Source: Aliihoeflea sp. 2WW (GTDB lineage: Bacteria > Pseudomonadota > Alphaproteobacteria > Rhizobiales > Rhizobiaceae). From it: a stretch of 64,000 nt of DNA. The position numbers were made by a program, and so were the translations under genes. The notes beneath the pieces are model-generated. The model did no database searches. It saw nothing but the letters and a program-made list of their open reading frames with translations, and had not been told where the DNA came from. How positions within the stretch are numbered: position 1 is the first letter of the stretch; each line of letters begins with the position of its first letter. Below are positions 1 through 11,038 of the stretch, piece after piece. The DNA is taken from contig NZ_AYOD01000001.1 of NCBI RefSeq assembly GCF_000497755.1, forward strand, positions 259,459 through 323,458, in the 5' to 3' direction.

Positions 1-219
1 CTGGTGCAGCTCATCGCTCTTTTGTCGGTCGGGATAGGTTTCCTCAACCTTCTGCCCATTCCCCCACTGGACGGCGGCCATCTGGTCTTCTATGCCGCTG
101 AAGCCGTTCGCGGACGACCGGTTTCGGAACGGGTGATGGAGGGGTTCTACAAGGTGGGGATGCTCGCCGTCCTGGGCTTCATGGCGTTCGTTTTCTGGAA
201 CGACATATTCGGCTGCTGA
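1..219 (+). CDS. rseP: RseP site-2 protease, C-terminal end (partial)
   Basis: This is the last 72 codons of a gene that begins before the window. The translation carries NLLPIPPLDGGHL, the conserved C-terminal LDG motif of site-2 intramembrane zinc proteases, in which the Asp helps bind the catalytic zinc. It is followed by a hydrophobic final segment (MLAVLGFMAFVFWNDIF). RseP cleaves anti-sigma factors and leftover signal peptides inside the inner membrane. Its position directly before bamA and the lipid A genes is the usual proteobacterial order and supports the call. The N-terminal HExxH site is outside the window and cannot be checked. Confidence 0.9.
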   Translation: MVQLIALLSVGIGFLNLLPIPPLDGGHLVFYAAEAVRGRPVSERVMEGFYKVGMLAVLGFMAFVFWNDIFGC

Positions 220-310
220 CGGCTCAACACCCTGAAAATTCAGGCTCCATTTACCATGGATGGGAATTTGCGTGACGCGAATGCCACGCTTTCGGACTTA
301 GTAAATGCAA

Positions 311-350
311 ATTAACCGGCAGCCTTGCGTGTAGGGAAAATCCGGTTAAT
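311..350. repeat. Inverted repeat in the rseP-bamA gap
   Basis: ATTAACCGG (311-319) and its exact reverse complement CCGGTTAAT (342-350) flank a 22-base spacer, ending about 75 bases before the bamA start. Each arm holds TTAACC, which resembles a half-site of the alphaproteobacterial cell-cycle regulator CtrA (TTAA-N7-TTAA), but the spacing is not that of a canonical CtrA box. It may be an operator or a long-loop leader hairpin. Function is inference only. Confidence 0.35.
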
Positions 351-424
351 ACCGTATGGGGTTTGCGGCTCAGTTCCGTCATTCTCGCGACGGGGACAAC
401 GAGAACAAAAGGTTTCTAAGCCAA

Positions 425-2797
425 ATGAAGGCAGCTTCGAATTTCAAGAGCGCCGCTTCGGCGATTGCACTTTCCACCGCTCTGGCGGCGGTCGGCACCG
501 TTGCCGTGCAGCTCGCAAGCACGACCGCAGCATATGCGGCAGTCGTCAGCAGCATCGACGTGCGGGGGAATCAGCGCGTCAGCGACGAGACGGTGATCGG
601 CAATCTCGGCATCCAGCCGGGCGTCCAGTTCGACAGCGCGGACATCAACGCGGCCGTCGTGCGCCTTTTCGAGACGCGGCTCTTCTCCGACGTGCGCATC
701 AACCAGTCCGGCTCGACGCTGGTGGTAGAAGTCTCCGAATATTCGATCGTCAATCAGGTGCTGTTCCAGGGCAATTCGCGCGTCAAGGACGATGCGCTGA
801 CGGCCGCCGTTCAGCTTCGGCCGCGTGGTGCCTACTCGGCCGACGCGATGAATTCCGACATCGAAGCGATTCGCCAGGCCTATGCCCGCGTCGGTCGCGA
901 CGACACGACGGTGACCGCGCAGACGGTCGACCTCGGCGACAACCGCGTCAACGTCGTCTACCAGATCCAGGAAGGCGACCGCACCAAGATCGGTTCCATC
1001 ACCTTCGAAGGCAACCAGGCGTTCAGCGACGGTCGCCTGCGTGACGTCGTCTCGACGCGCCAGTCGAACTTCCTGTCCTGGCTGACGCGCAACGACATCT
1101 ATGATGCCGACCGCCTGCGTGCGGACGAGGAAACGCTGCGCCGCTTCTACTACAATCGTGGCTACGCCGATTTCCGCGTCCTGTCTTCGGATGCGCAGTT
1201 CAACGAAGCCGCCAACGAATATTCGATCGTCTTCACCATCGACGAAGGCCAGCGCTATACGTTCGGCAATGTCGCGATCGAAAGCTCGATCCCGGGCGTC
1301 GATGCGGAAAGCTATCGCCGCAGCATCGATACGCGCGAAGGCCGCGTGTATAACGCCGCGGACGTCGAAAGCTCCATCGTCGGCCTGACGGAAGACGTCG
1401 CCGGCTCGGGCTATGCGTTCGCGCAGGTCACGCCGCGCGGCAACCGCAATTTCGAGAACCGCACGATCGACGTCGTCTACACGGTCGACGAAGGCCCGCG
1501 CGCCTATGTCGAGCGGATCGAAATCCGCGGCAACACCCGCACGCGTGACTATGTCATCCGCCGCGAGTTCGACCTGAGTGAGGGCGACGCCTTCAACCAG
1601 ATTCTCGTGCAGCGCGCGCGCCGTCGTCTCGAGCGTCTCGATTTCTTCGAGTCGGTCAACATCGCGACCGCGCCCGGCTCGCAGCCCGACCAGGTCGTGC
1701 TGGTGGTCGAGGTCGTCGAGAAGGCGACCGGTGAATTCTCGATCGGTGCTGGCTATTCGACCGGCGAGACGATCAACCGCGGCGCCGGCGTTTCCGTGGA
1801 AGGCTCGGTCAGCGAGCGCAACTTCCTCGGCCGCGGCCAGTTCATCCGCGTCGCCGCATCGGGCGGCCGCGATTCGCGCGACTACTCGCTGTCGTTCACG
1901 GAGCCCTATTTCCTCGGGCGCCGCATCTCGGCCGGTTTCGACATCTTCCGCCAGACGCGTGAATTCGACACCTATGAAAGCCAGGTCGATGGCGGCACGA
2001 TCCGCTTCGGCCTGCCGATCACCGAGGCACTGAGCACGCAGCTCGCCTACAACTACACGCGCGAGTCCTATGACTACCGCGACGGTTGCCTCGATTCCTC
2101 CGGTGCTTTCGATCCCTCGCTGTGCAACATCTCGCCTGTCCTGCAGAGCGCGATCGAATCGCAGAGCCCGTGGATCAAGTCGTCGGTCAGCGGCGGTTTG
2201 ATCTACAACACGATCGACAACATGCAGAACCCGCGTGACGGCTTCTATGCCACGTTCACGACGGAAGTCGCCGGTCTCGGTGGCGATGCGAACTGGGTCA
2301 AGTTCACGACGCGCGGCAACTACTACCGGACGCTGTCGGAAGAACTCGATCTCGTCGGCGTGCTGACGGCCGGTGCGGGTCATATCGAAGGCTTCGGCGA
2401 TGACGGCCTGCGCGTCTTCGACCTGTTCCGCTCGAACGACCGCATCATCCGCGGCTTCGATTTCAACGGAATCGGGCCCTATGACGTGACGAACGGTACG
2501 ATCGACCATCTCGGTGGAACGACCTATTTCCACGCGTCGGCCGAGGCGCAGTTCCCGTTCCCGGCGCTGCCGCAGAGCCTGGGTCTTCGCGGTGCGGTGT
2601 TCGCCGATGCCGCCACGCTTCACGGCAACGACTTCACGGCTCTCGGAACCGGCGCATCGCTTCGCGCTTCGGTCGGTGCGGGCATTCTCTGGGCGTCGCC
2701 CTTCGGTCCGATCCGCGTCGACTACGCGGTTCCGGTCGCCAAGGAAGACACGGACGAAGTCCAGAATTTCAGCTTCGGCATCTCGACCCGGTTCTAA
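425..2797 (+). CDS. bamA: Outer membrane protein assembly factor BamA
   Basis: BamA is the core of the BAM complex, which folds and inserts beta-barrel proteins in the outer membrane. From the chosen ATG (790 aa) there is a signal peptide ending near TAAYA (about residue 37), then a run of POTRA repeats to about residue 430, recognisable by GNxR and GYA motifs (for example FYYNRGYADF). The rest is a Bac_surface_Ag barrel with the loop-6 RGF motif at residues 676-678 and a terminal Phe (FGISTRF), the usual C-terminal barrel signal. An in-frame upstream ATG at 356 would add 23 polar residues before the signal peptide and was rejected. It lies between rseP and lpxD as in most alphaproteobacteria. 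Confidence 0.96.
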   Translation: MKAASNFKSAASAIALSTALAAVGTVAVQLASTTAAYAAVVSSIDVRGNQRVSDETVIGNLGIQPGVQFDSADINAAVVRLFETRLFSDVRINQSGSTLVVEVSEYSIVNQVLFQGNSRVKDDALTAAVQLRPRGAYSADAMNSDIEAIRQAYARVGRDDTTVTAQTVDLGDNRVNVVYQIQEGDRTKIGSITFEGNQAFSDGRLRDVVSTRQSNFLSWLTRNDIYDADRLRADEETLRRFYYNRGYADFRVLSSDAQFNEAANEYSIVFTIDEGQRYTFGNVAIESSIPGVDAESYRRSIDTREGRVYNAADVESSIVGLTEDVAGSGYAFAQVTPRGNRNFENRTIDVVYTVDEGPRAYVERIEIRGNTRTRDYVIRREFDLSEGDAFNQILVQRARRRLERLDFFESVNIATAPGSQPDQVVLVVEVVEKATGEFSIGAGYSTGETINRGAGVSVEGSVSERNFLGRGQFIRVAASGGRDSRDYSLSFTEPYFLGRRISAGFDIFRQTREFDTYESQVDGGTIRFGLPITEALSTQLAYNYTRESYDYRDGCLDSSGAFDPSLCNISPVLQSAIESQSPWIKSSVSGGLIYNTIDNMQNPRDGFYATFTTEVAGLGGDANWVKFTTRGNYYRTLSEELDLVGVLTAGAGHIEGFGDDGLRVFDLFRSNDRIIRGFDFNGIGPYDVTNGTIDHLGGTTYFHASAEAQFPFPALPQSLGLRGAVFADAATLHGNDFTALGTGASLRASVGAGILWASPFGPIRVDYAVPVAKEDTDEVQNFSFGISTRF

Positions 2798-2809
2798 GGG
2801 TGGGACGCT

Positions 2810-2834
2810 TTTCGGGGCGGGTCGCGCCCCGAAA
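2810..2834 (+). other. Stem-loop between bamA and lpxD
   Basis: TTTCGGGGCG (2810-2819) pairs perfectly with CGCCCCGAAA (2825-2834) around a 5-base loop. No U-tract follows, and the lpxD start lies 13 bases downstream, so this is more likely an intra-operon hairpin (mRNA stability, processing or translational tuning of lpxD) than a strong terminator. Confidence 0.45.
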
Positions 2835-2846
2835 GTGCAGGCATGA

Positions 2847-3908
2847 ATGACAGATCCGCTCTTCTTTGAGCCGGCACGAACCTTTTCGGTTGGCGAGATT
2901 GCTGCGCTTACGGGCGCGGATCTCGCCAATGCCGCTTACGCCGAAACGCCGGTCAGCCGTATCGCTCCCGTCTCAGAGTCGGGCGAGGGGGCGCTCGTGT
3001 TCGTGGATGGCAAGCGCAATGCGCACCATCTGACGGGCCTGAAGGCGACTGCCGTGCTGTGCACGTCCGATATCGCCGATCAGGTTCCCTCCGGAGTGGC
3101 TGTCCTCGTCACCCGCAAGCCGCAATACGCGTTCGCAACCGTCGGGCGCCTGCTTTTCCCGACGGCTGCCAAGCCGGCGGCGCTGACGTCGGAGACCGGA
3201 ATTTCGGATCGCGCCTATGTCGACCCGACCGCGCAGGTTGAGGACGGAGCGATCATCGAGCCGGGGGCCGTCGTCGGAGCAGGGGCGCATGTCGGCTCCG
3301 GAACCGTCGTCGCACCCAACGCCGTCATCGGGCGCAATTGCCGGGTCGGGCGCGATTGCTATATCGGCCCCAACGTTTCCGTTCAGTATGCGCTGGTCGG
3401 CAATCGCGTGCTGATCTATGGCGGCGCGCAGATCGGGCAGGATGGGTTCGGCTTCGTCACCGGTCCGCGCGGGCCGGAAAAGATGCCGCAGATCGGCCGG
3501 GTCATCATCCAGGACGATGTCGAGATCGGCGCGAACACGACCGTCGATCGCGGGGCCATGTCCGATACCGTGATCGGCGAGGGCAGCAAGATCGACAATC
3601 TCGTGCAGATCGCCCACAATGTACGTCTGGGGCGCGGCTGCGTGATCGCCGGCCATTGCGGCCTGTCGGGCTCGGTGACGCTGGGCGACTACGTGATGCT
3701 CGGCGGACGTGTCGGGCTTGCCGACCATGTCACGATCGGAACCGGTGCCGCGGTCGCGGCGGCCAGCGGCGTCATGCACGACATTCCGGACGGCGGCAGG
3801 TGGGGCGGTATGCCCGCCCAGCCGATGAAGGACTTCTTCCGCGAAGTCACCTATATCCGCAAACTCGTATCCGGCTCGCGAAAGACCAAGGAAGGCGGCG
3901 ATGACTGA
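2847..3908 (+). CDS. lpxD: UDP-3-O-(3-hydroxyacyl)glucosamine N-acyltransferase LpxD
   Basis: LpxD adds the second hydroxyacyl chain, from acyl-ACP to the amine of UDP-3-O-acyl-glucosamine, in lipid A synthesis. The 353-aa protein has the N-terminal uridine-binding domain (about 1-110). A long left-handed parallel beta-helix of hexapeptide repeats follows (about 115-320), with the catalytic His in QIAHNVRLG (His257). The helical C-terminus ends in basic residues. Its end overlaps the fabZ start by 8 bases, which indicates translational coupling inside the lpx operon. Length and domain order are normal for the family. Confidence 0.96.
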   Translation: MTDPLFFEPARTFSVGEIAALTGADLANAAYAETPVSRIAPVSESGEGALVFVDGKRNAHHLTGLKATAVLCTSDIADQVPSGVAVLVTRKPQYAFATVGRLLFPTAAKPAALTSETGISDRAYVDPTAQVEDGAIIEPGAVVGAGAHVGSGTVVAPNAVIGRNCRVGRDCYIGPNVSVQYALVGNRVLIYGGAQIGQDGFGFVTGPRGPEKMPQIGRVIIQDDVEIGANTTVDRGAMSDTVIGEGSKIDNLVQIAHNVRLGRGCVIAGHCGLSGSVTLGDYVMLGGRVGLADHVTIGTGAAVAAASGVMHDIPDGGRWGGMPAQPMKDFFREVTYIRKLVSGSRKTKEGGDD

Positions 3909-4368
3909 CGGCAATCCGACGACGCTCGACACTTTGACCATCCAGGACTTGCTGAAGCTTCTGCCGCATCGCTATCCGTTCCTGCTGGTCGACAAGATCA
4001 TCGAGATCAATGGCGACGAATCGGCCATCGGCATCAAGAACGTGACGATGAACGAGCCGCATTTCACCGGCCACTTCCCGGAATTCCCGGTGATGCCGGG
4101 GGTGCTGATCATCGAGGCAATGGCGCAGACCGCCGGGGCGATCTGCATCAACAAGACGGCTGCCGAAACGCCGTCTCTGGTCTATTTCATGACGATCGAC
4201 GGCGCGAAGTTCCGCAAGCCGGTGGTGCCGGGCGACCGGCTCGAAATGCACGTGAAGAAGCTGAAGCAGCGCGGAAATATCTGGCGCTTCGGCTGCGAGG
4301 CCATCGTTGACGGCGCCAAGGTCGCGGAGGCGGAGATTTCCGCCATGATGTCGGCCAAGCAGGGCTGA
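3901..4368 (+). CDS. fabZ: 3-hydroxyacyl-ACP dehydratase FabZ
   Basis: FabZ dehydrates 3-hydroxyacyl-ACP in fatty acid elongation and competes with LpxA and LpxD for the same substrate pool, which explains its place between them. The 155-aa hot-dog fold protein shows [11 protein letters not shown] near the N-terminus. The active-site His58 lies in [16 protein letters not shown], with Glu72 in IIEAMAQ. It overlaps lpxD by 8 bases and is followed 4 bases later by lpxA. Confidence 0.97.
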   Translation: MTDGNPTTLDTLTIQDLLKLLPHRYPFLLVDKIIEINGDESAIGIKNVTMNEPHFTGHFPEFPVMPGVLIIEAMAQTAGAICINKTAAETPSLVYFMTIDGAKFRKPVVPGDRLEMHVKKLKQRGNIWRFGCEAIVDGAKVAEAEISAMMSAKQG

Positions 4369-4372
4369 CGGC

Positions 4373-5203
4373 ATGGCCGACGAGACGTTCATCCATCCCT
4401 CGGCGGTCGTCGAGACCGGTGCCAAGCTGGGTCTCGGTGTCCATGTCGGGCCGTTCTGCCATGTTGGGCCGGATGCCGAGATCGGCGATCGGGTGCGGAT
4501 GGTGAGCCATGTCACGGTGCTCGGCGCGACGACGATCGGCGCCGATTGCAGGATCTGGCCGAATGCCGTTCTCGGCGGACCGCCGCAAAGCGTGCGGCAC
4601 AAGGGCGGGCGCACGACGCTGACGGTTGGCACCAACTGCGAAATCCGCGAGGGCGTCACCTTCAATCTCGGCACAGATACGTCGCGCGGCGCGACGACCG
4701 TCGGCTCGAACGGCTATTTCATGGCGCAGTCGCATGTCGCGCATGACTGCATCGTAGGCGACAACGTGACGATGGCGAACTCCACCGCGCTCGGCGGGCA
4801 TAGCGAAATCGGCGATTTCGTCACGATCGGCGGGCTTGCTGCCGTGCATCAGTTCGTGCGCGTCGGCCACCACGCCTTCATTGGCGGCTATGCCGCCGTC
4901 GTCGGTGACGTGATCCCATATGGGATGGCGGTCGGCGACCGGGCGAAGCTGCGCGGGCTGAACGTCATCGGCATCAAGCGGTCGGGCCATTCGCGCGCCG
5001 AACTGATGGAAATGCGCGCCGCCTACAAGATGCTCTTCGCGCCGGGACGAACGCTCGCCGAAGCGATCCCGCTCGTTGCCGCCGAATATGGTCACGCGCC
5101 CGCAGTCGCCGACATCCTCTCCTTCCTGCAGGCGCGCGGGAAGCGCTACTTCACGGTGCCGGCCCTGAGTGATCGCGGCGTCGAAACCGATGACGAGGAT
5201 TGA
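4373..5203 (+). CDS. lpxA: UDP-N-acetylglucosamine acyltransferase LpxA
   Basis: LpxA catalyses the first step of lipid A synthesis, transfer of a 3-hydroxyacyl chain from ACP to the 3-OH of UDP-GlcNAc. The 276-aa chain starts directly with hexapeptide repeats (HPSAVVETGAKLG) and continues as a left-handed beta-helix. The catalytic His is in SHVAHDC (His124). A helical C-terminal domain from about residue 190 carries the conserved RAELMEMRAAYKMLF segment. It is the fourth gene of the bamA-lpx operon, and its tail overlaps lpxI. Confidence 0.96.
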   Translation: MADETFIHPSAVVETGAKLGLGVHVGPFCHVGPDAEIGDRVRMVSHVTVLGATTIGADCRIWPNAVLGGPPQSVRHKGGRTTLTVGTNCEIREGVTFNLGTDTSRGATTVGSNGYFMAQSHVAHDCIVGDNVTMANSTALGGHSEIGDFVTIGGLAAVHQFVRVGHHAFIGGYAAVVGDVIPYGMAVGDRAKLRGLNVIGIKRSGHSRAELMEMRAAYKMLFAPGRTLAEAIPLVAAEYGHAPAVADILSFLQARGKRYFTVPALSDRGVETDDED

Positions 5204-6053
5204 CCTGGCCGAGGGCCGGATCGGGCTGATCGCAGGCAGTGGACGCCTGCCAATCGAAATCATCGAGAGCCTCAATGCGCGCGGCGCGAAACCCTTTCTG
5301 GTCCTGATCGAGGGCGAGGCGGAGCCGCTGCCGCTCTTCACTAGCCATGAGCATGGCTGGCTGCGGGTCGAGGATTTCGGCCGGTTGGTGCCGATGCTCA
5401 AATCCGCCGGGGTCGAACGGGTCGTGATGGCGGGCGGGGTCGCGCGTCGCCCGGCGCTGAAGTCGATACGCTGGTCGTGGTCGCTCGTCTCGATGCTGCC
5501 GCGGCTCGTCACGGCGCTCGCATCCGGCGACGACGTCCTCTTGCGCACCATCATCGGGCATCTGGAAGCGCACGGCATCGCGGTGGTCGGCGCGCATGAA
5601 CTGGCGCCCGACCTACTCGCAGGCGCCGGCCTGATTGCCGGGCCGAAGCCGTCGGCTGCCGACATGCGGGATGTTCACGCCGCGGCGCAAGCGGCGCGCG
5701 CGATCGGCGCGCTCGATATCGGGCAGGCCGCGATTGCGATCGGGGGACGGGCGGTCGCACTCGAAGGCATCGAGGGAACTGAAGGGCTGATCGAACGCGT
5801 TGCCGGCATGCGCGGTCACGGCCGGCTTGCCGGACGCAGCGGCGGCGTGCTCGTCAAATGCGCCAAGCCCGCACAGGATTTGCGCGCCGACCTGCCGGCG
5901 ATCGGGCCGGATACGGTCGACGCCGCATTTGCGGCCGGATTGAAGGGTATCGCGCTCGACGCGGAGCGGGCTTTCATTCTGGATTTCGCAACGACCGTGG
6001 CGCGCGCGAAGGCGCACGGCGTCTTCATCTATGGCCTGAAGGGTGACGATTGA
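5190..6053 (+). CDS. lpxI: UDP-2,3-diacylglucosamine pyrophosphatase LpxI
   Basis: LpxI (DUF1009) hydrolyses UDP-2,3-diacylglucosamine to lipid X and UMP. It is the alphaproteobacterial replacement for LpxH and attacks the other phosphate. The protein (287 aa) begins with a Rossmann-like segment (GLIAGSGRLPIEI). Its C-terminal catalytic domain shows the family block GGVLVKCAKPAQDLRADLP followed by IGPDTV. ATG 5190 is preferred; a GTG at 5169 would extend the overlap with lpxA from 14 to 35 bases without adding a recognisable motif. It ends TGATG into lpxB, so the pair is translationally coupled. Confidence 0.94.
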   Translation: MTRIDLAEGRIGLIAGSGRLPIEIIESLNARGAKPFLVLIEGEAEPLPLFTSHEHGWLRVEDFGRLVPMLKSAGVERVVMAGGVARRPALKSIRWSWSLVSMLPRLVTALASGDDVLLRTIIGHLEAHGIAVVGAHELAPDLLAGAGLIAGPKPSAADMRDVHAAAQAARAIGALDIGQAAIAIGGRAVALEGIEGTEGLIERVAGMRGHGRLAGRSGGVLVKCAKPAQDLRADLPAIGPDTVDAAFAAGLKGIALDAERAFILDFATTVARAKAHGVFIYGLKGDD

Positions 6054-7225
6054 TGCAGGCTTTGAAGATCGCCATCGTGGCCGGCGAGGAATCGGGCGAC
6101 CTTCTGGGGGGCGACCTCGTCGACGCGATAGCGCGCCTGACGGGGCGGCCGATCGAACTCGTCGGCGTCGGCGGGCGGCATCTGGAAGCGCGCGGGCTCA
6201 ACTCTTTCTTTGACGGATCGCAGATCGCATTGATGGGCGTGACCGCCGTCGTGAAGGATTTGCCTCGGCTGATCGGCCGGCTGAACCAGACCGCCAAGGC
6301 GATCGCGGCAGAGCGGCCGGACTGCCTCATCACCATCGACAGCCCGGAATTCTCGCTGCGCGTCGCGCGCAAGGTGCGCGCGATCGTGCCCACCATCCCG
6401 ACGGTTCACTATGTCTGCCCGAGCGTCTGGGCGTGGCGACCGGGCAGGGCGGTGGAGATGAAGCCCTATATCGACCACATCTTGTGCCTGCTGCCTTTCG
6501 AGCCGGGCGAGCTCGAGCGGCTCGGCGGGCCATCCGGCACGTTTGTCGGCCACCGGTTGACGCAGGATGCCGGCTTGCGGCATGCCGCCGCCGCGCAGAT
6601 GACGCGCGGCGATCCGGCCTGGGGGACGAAGTCGCTGCTGGTTCTTCCCGGCTCGCGCCGGGCGGAAGTGACGAGCCTGATCGGGCCGTTCGGCGAGACG
6701 GTAAGGGAACTCGTCGCGCGCGGAAACCGCTTCGAGGTGTACATTCCGACCGTGCCGAAGGTCGCGGCGCTGGTTCACGACGCGATCGCCGACTGGCCGG
6801 TGCCGACGCGGATCATCGAGGATGCAGAAGGCAAGTACGAGGCGTTCGCCCGAGCGGATGCGGCGCTTGCCGCTTCAGGTACGGTCTCGCTGGAGCTTGC
6901 GCTGGCGCGGGTGCCGCTGGTCGCCTGCTACAAGACCGATGCGATCTGGCGCGCGCTGATGAGCCTGGTGAAGACCTGGTCGGCGTCGTTGCCCAATTTG
7001 ATCGCTGATTGGCCGGTCGTGCCGGAATATTACAACGAATATGTGCGGCCGGGGAACCTCGCGCGGGCGATCGAGCAGATCTGGGCGGCGACGCCGGCGC
7101 GCGCGACGCAGATGCACGGTTTCGACATCGTCGCGCAGCGGCTCCACACCGAGCGACCGGCCGGCGAGATCGGCGCCGAGGCGGTGCTGGCGACGATCGA
7201 AGCGCAGCACCGGCACTGGCAGTAG
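6053..7225 (+). CDS. lpxB: Lipid-A-disaccharide synthase LpxB
   Basis: LpxB is a family GT19 glycosyltransferase that joins UDP-2,3-diacylglucosamine and lipid X into the tetra-acyl disaccharide-1-phosphate. The 390-aa protein has the N-terminal IVAGEESGDLLGG signature, the VCPSVWAWRPGRA segment, the LPGSRRAEV nucleotide-binding loop and AASGTVSLELAL near the active site. An in-frame TTG at 6050 is possible, but the ATG overlapping the lpxI stop (TGATG) is the natural start. This is the last gene of the operon; a strong hairpin terminator follows 17 bases later. Confidence 0.96.
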   Translation: MQALKIAIVAGEESGDLLGGDLVDAIARLTGRPIELVGVGGRHLEARGLNSFFDGSQIALMGVTAVVKDLPRLIGRLNQTAKAIAAERPDCLITIDSPEFSLRVARKVRAIVPTIPTVHYVCPSVWAWRPGRAVEMKPYIDHILCLLPFEPGELERLGGPSGTFVGHRLTQDAGLRHAAAAQMTRGDPAWGTKSLLVLPGSRRAEVTSLIGPFGETVRELVARGNRFEVYIPTVPKVAALVHDAIADWPVPTRIIEDAEGKYEAFARADAALAASGTVSLELALARVPLVACYKTDAIWRALMSLVKTWSASLPNLIADWPVVPEYYNEYVRPGNLARAIEQIWAATPARATQMHGFDIVAQRLHTERPAGEIGAEAVLATIEAQHRHWQ

Positions 7226-7242
7226 CCATTCGCGGCAACGAA

Positions 7243-7268
7243 AAAGGGCGGCCCGAGAGCCGCCCTTT
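7243..7268. terminator. Bidirectional terminator between lpxB and glnA
   Basis: AAAGGGCGGC (7243-7252) pairs perfectly with GCCGCCCTTT (7259-7268) around a 6-base loop. It sits between convergent lpxB and glnA. The A-run before and T-run after the GC core let it act in both directions. Confidence 0.85.
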
Positions 7269-7289
7269 CGCATTTCAGACGCGGTCCGA

Positions 7290-8699
7290 TCAGACCGAAT
7301 AGTACATGTCGAATTCGATCGGGTGCGGCGTCATTTCGAAACGCAGCACTTCGGCCATCTTGAGCTCGATGTAGGAATCGATCTGGTCGTCGTCGAACAC
7401 GCCGCCGGCCTTCAGGAAGCCGCGATCCTTGTCGAGCGAGGTCAGCGCTTCGCGCAGCGAACCGCAGACGGTCGGGATCTTCTTCAGTTCCTTCGGCGGC
7501 AGATCGTAGAGATCCTTGTCCATGGCCTGGCCCGGGTGGATCTTGTTCTTGATGCCGTCGAGGCCGGCCATCAGCATCGCCGAGAAGGCGAGGTACGGAT
7601 TGGCGGTCGGATCGGGGAAGCGGACCTCGACGCGCTTGGCCTTCGGCGAGTTGCCGAACGGAATGCGGCAGGAGGCCGAGCGGTTGCGTGCCGAATAGGC
7701 GAGCAGAACCGGGGCTTCGAAGCCGGGGACCAGACGCTTGTAGGAGTTGGTCGAGGGGTTGGTGAAGGCGTTGAGCGCCTTGGCGTGCTTGATGATGCCG
7801 CCGATGAAGAACAGGCAGTTCTCCGACAGGCCCGCATATTCGTTGCCGGCGAAGGTGGGCTTGCCGCCCTTCCAGATCGACATGTGGACGTGCATGCCCG
7901 AGCCGTTGTCGCCGTAGATCGGCTTCGGCATGAAGGTTGCCGTCTTGCCGTAGGCGTTGGCGACCTGGTGGATGACATACTTGTAGATCTGCATCTTGTC
8001 GGCGTTGCGGGTCAGCGCGTCGAACTTGATGCCGAGCTCATGCTGAGCGGCAGCCACTTCGTGGTGGTGCTTTTCGACGACGACGCCCATCTCCGACATG
8101 ACCGAGAGCATCTCGGAACGCATGTCCTGCAGCGAATCGATCGGCGGAACCGGGAAATAGCCGCCCTTTACGCGCGGACGGTGGCCGAGGTTGCCGGTCT
8201 CGTATTCGGAATCGTCGTTGGACGGCAGTTCCGAGGAGTCGAGCTTGAAGCCGGTGTTGTAGGGATCGGCCTTGTACTTGACGTCGTCGAAGACGAAGAA
8301 TTCGGCTTCCGGGCCGACATAGACCTCGTCGCCGAAGCCTTCCGAACGCAGATAGGCTTCGGCCTTCTTGGCGGTCGTGCGCGGATCGCGGTTGTAGGCC
8401 TCGCCCGAGACGGGATCGAGAATGTCGCAGACGATGACCATGGTCGACTGGGCGAAGAACGGGTCCATGTGCGCCGTCTCGGTGTCGGGCATGAGCACCA
8501 TGTCGGACTCGTTGATGGCCTTCCAGCCACCGATCGACGAGCCGTCGAACATGACGCCATCGGCGAACATGTCTTCGTCGACGGCCGCGATGTCCATCGT
8601 CACGTGCTGCAGCTTGCCCTTGGGATCGGTGAAGCGCAGGTCGACGAACTTGACGTCCTCGTCCTTGATCCGCTTGAGGATGTCATTTGCTGTGGTCAT
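7290..8699 (-). CDS. glnA: Type I glutamine synthetase GlnA
   Basis: GlnA makes glutamine from glutamate, ammonia and ATP and is the main ammonia-assimilating enzyme. The 469-aa length and motifs fit dodecameric [12 protein letters not shown] near the N-terminus, GPEAEFF metal site, the [13 protein letters not shown]/metal segment, and the [10 protein letters not shown] and [10 protein letters not shown] glutamate-binding blocks. Tyr398 in [10 protein letters not shown] is the adenylylation site used by GlnE, so activity should be tuned through PII. It lies 48 bases behind glnB and probably shares its nitrogen-regulated promoter. Confidence 0.98.
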   Translation of the reverse strand: MTTANDILKRIKDEDVKFVDLRFTDPKGKLQHVTMDIAAVDEDMFADGVMFDGSSIGGWKAINESDMVLMPDTETAHMDPFFAQSTMVIVCDILDPVSGEAYNRDPRTTAKKAEAYLRSEGFGDEVYVGPEAEFFVFDDVKYKADPYNTGFKLDSSELPSNDDSEYETGNLGHRPRVKGGYFPVPPIDSLQDMRSEMLSVMSEMGVVVEKHHHEVAAAQHELGIKFDALTRNADKMQIYKYVIHQVANAYGKTATFMPKPIYGDNGSGMHVHMSIWKGGKPTFAGNEYAGLSENCLFFIGGIIKHAKALNAFTNPSTNSYKRLVPGFEAPVLLAYSARNRSASCRIPFGNSPKAKRVEVRFPDPTANPYLAFSAMLMAGLDGIKNKIHPGQAMDKDLYDLPPKELKKIPTVCGSLREALTSLDKDRGFLKAGGVFDDDQIDSYIELKMAEVLRFEMTPHPIEFDMYYSV

Positions 8700-8747
8700 T
8701 TTCAGTTTCCCTGTAGTTGAACTTTGAAATCCCTGATCGGCCCGCGC

Positions 8748-10192
<1,445 letters not shown>

Positions 10193-10198
<6 letters not shown>

Positions 10199-10990
10199 GT
10201 TCACGCGCTCCATGAAGGCCTGCGCGGCCTGCGGCGCGCGGACTTTGCCTTCGTGGATAAAATAGACGAACACGTCGCGAGGGCGCTTTTCCGGGGTCGA
10301 TTTCGGGTCGGCCTTCGATAGTTCGACCGGCTCGCCGCCCTCGGCCCAGATTCGCGCACGCTCGGCCCATTGGTCGAGTTCGGCGGGCGGGTATGCCGTC
10401 GGCACGTCATCCTCGCCCTTTTGCAGGCGCGCATAGACAAAATCGGCCGTCACATCGGCGATTTCCGGATAGGTGTGGTGGTCGGCATAACAGATCGCCG
10501 CCTTGTGCTTGCGCGCCAGCGCGACGAATTCGGGAACCGCGAAGCTCTCGTGACGCACTTCGAGCACATGGCGGAAGGAAACCCCGTCGCGGCTTTCGGG
10601 CAGGAGCTTCAGGAAGTCTTCGAAATCGTCGGCCTCGAACTTCTTTGTCGGCGCGAACTGCCAGACGATCGGGCCGAGCTTGTCGCCCATTTCGGCAACT
10701 CCGGTGTCGAAGAAGCGCTGCATCGATTCGCCGGCCTCCGAAAGCACCTTGCGGTTGGTGACGAAGCGGTTGCCCTTGACCGAAAAGACGAAGCCCTCCG
10801 GTACATCCGCCGCCCATTTGGCGAAGGTCTCGGGCGTCTGGCCGCGATAGTAGGTGCCGTTGATCTCGATCGTCGGAATCTGCCGGCTGGCAAACTCGAG
10901 CTGCTTCTTCTTCGCAAGCTTGTCGGGATAGAATGTGCCTTCCCATGGCTCGAAGGTCCAGCCGCCGATGCCCGCGCGGATAAGTGCCAT
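10193..10990 (-). CDS. DUF72 domain protein (YecE-like)
   Basis: This 265-aa protein is a DUF72 family TIM-barrel-like protein. The signature parts are GIGGWTFEPWEGTFYP at the N-terminus, IEINGTYYR with its conserved Glu-Asn, FSVKGNRFVTN, and PIVWQFAPTKKF. The family's biochemical role is not established. The start is taken at MALIRAG; an ATG two codons upstream is also possible. It converges on nnrD with a 6-base overlap. Just before its start is the perfect small palindrome CAAGAAGGTTCTTG (11010-11023), which could be an operator or a weak end signal for the gene behind it. Confidence 0.85.
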
Positions 10991-11038
10991 AATCACGCCC
11001 CAAAATTCTCAAGAAGGTTCTTGTATCTACCCAGCAAG

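Noticed and set aside
416-2929. 837-aa minus-strand open frame opposite bamA
   Set aside because: Composition is that of an antisense shadow of a high-GC gene (Arg, Asp, Val-rich, no motif), while the plus strand encodes a clear BamA.
7041-8720. 559-aa plus-strand open frame opposite glnA
   Set aside because: It is antisense to an unmistakable glutamine synthetase and has no recognisable domain or ribosome site.
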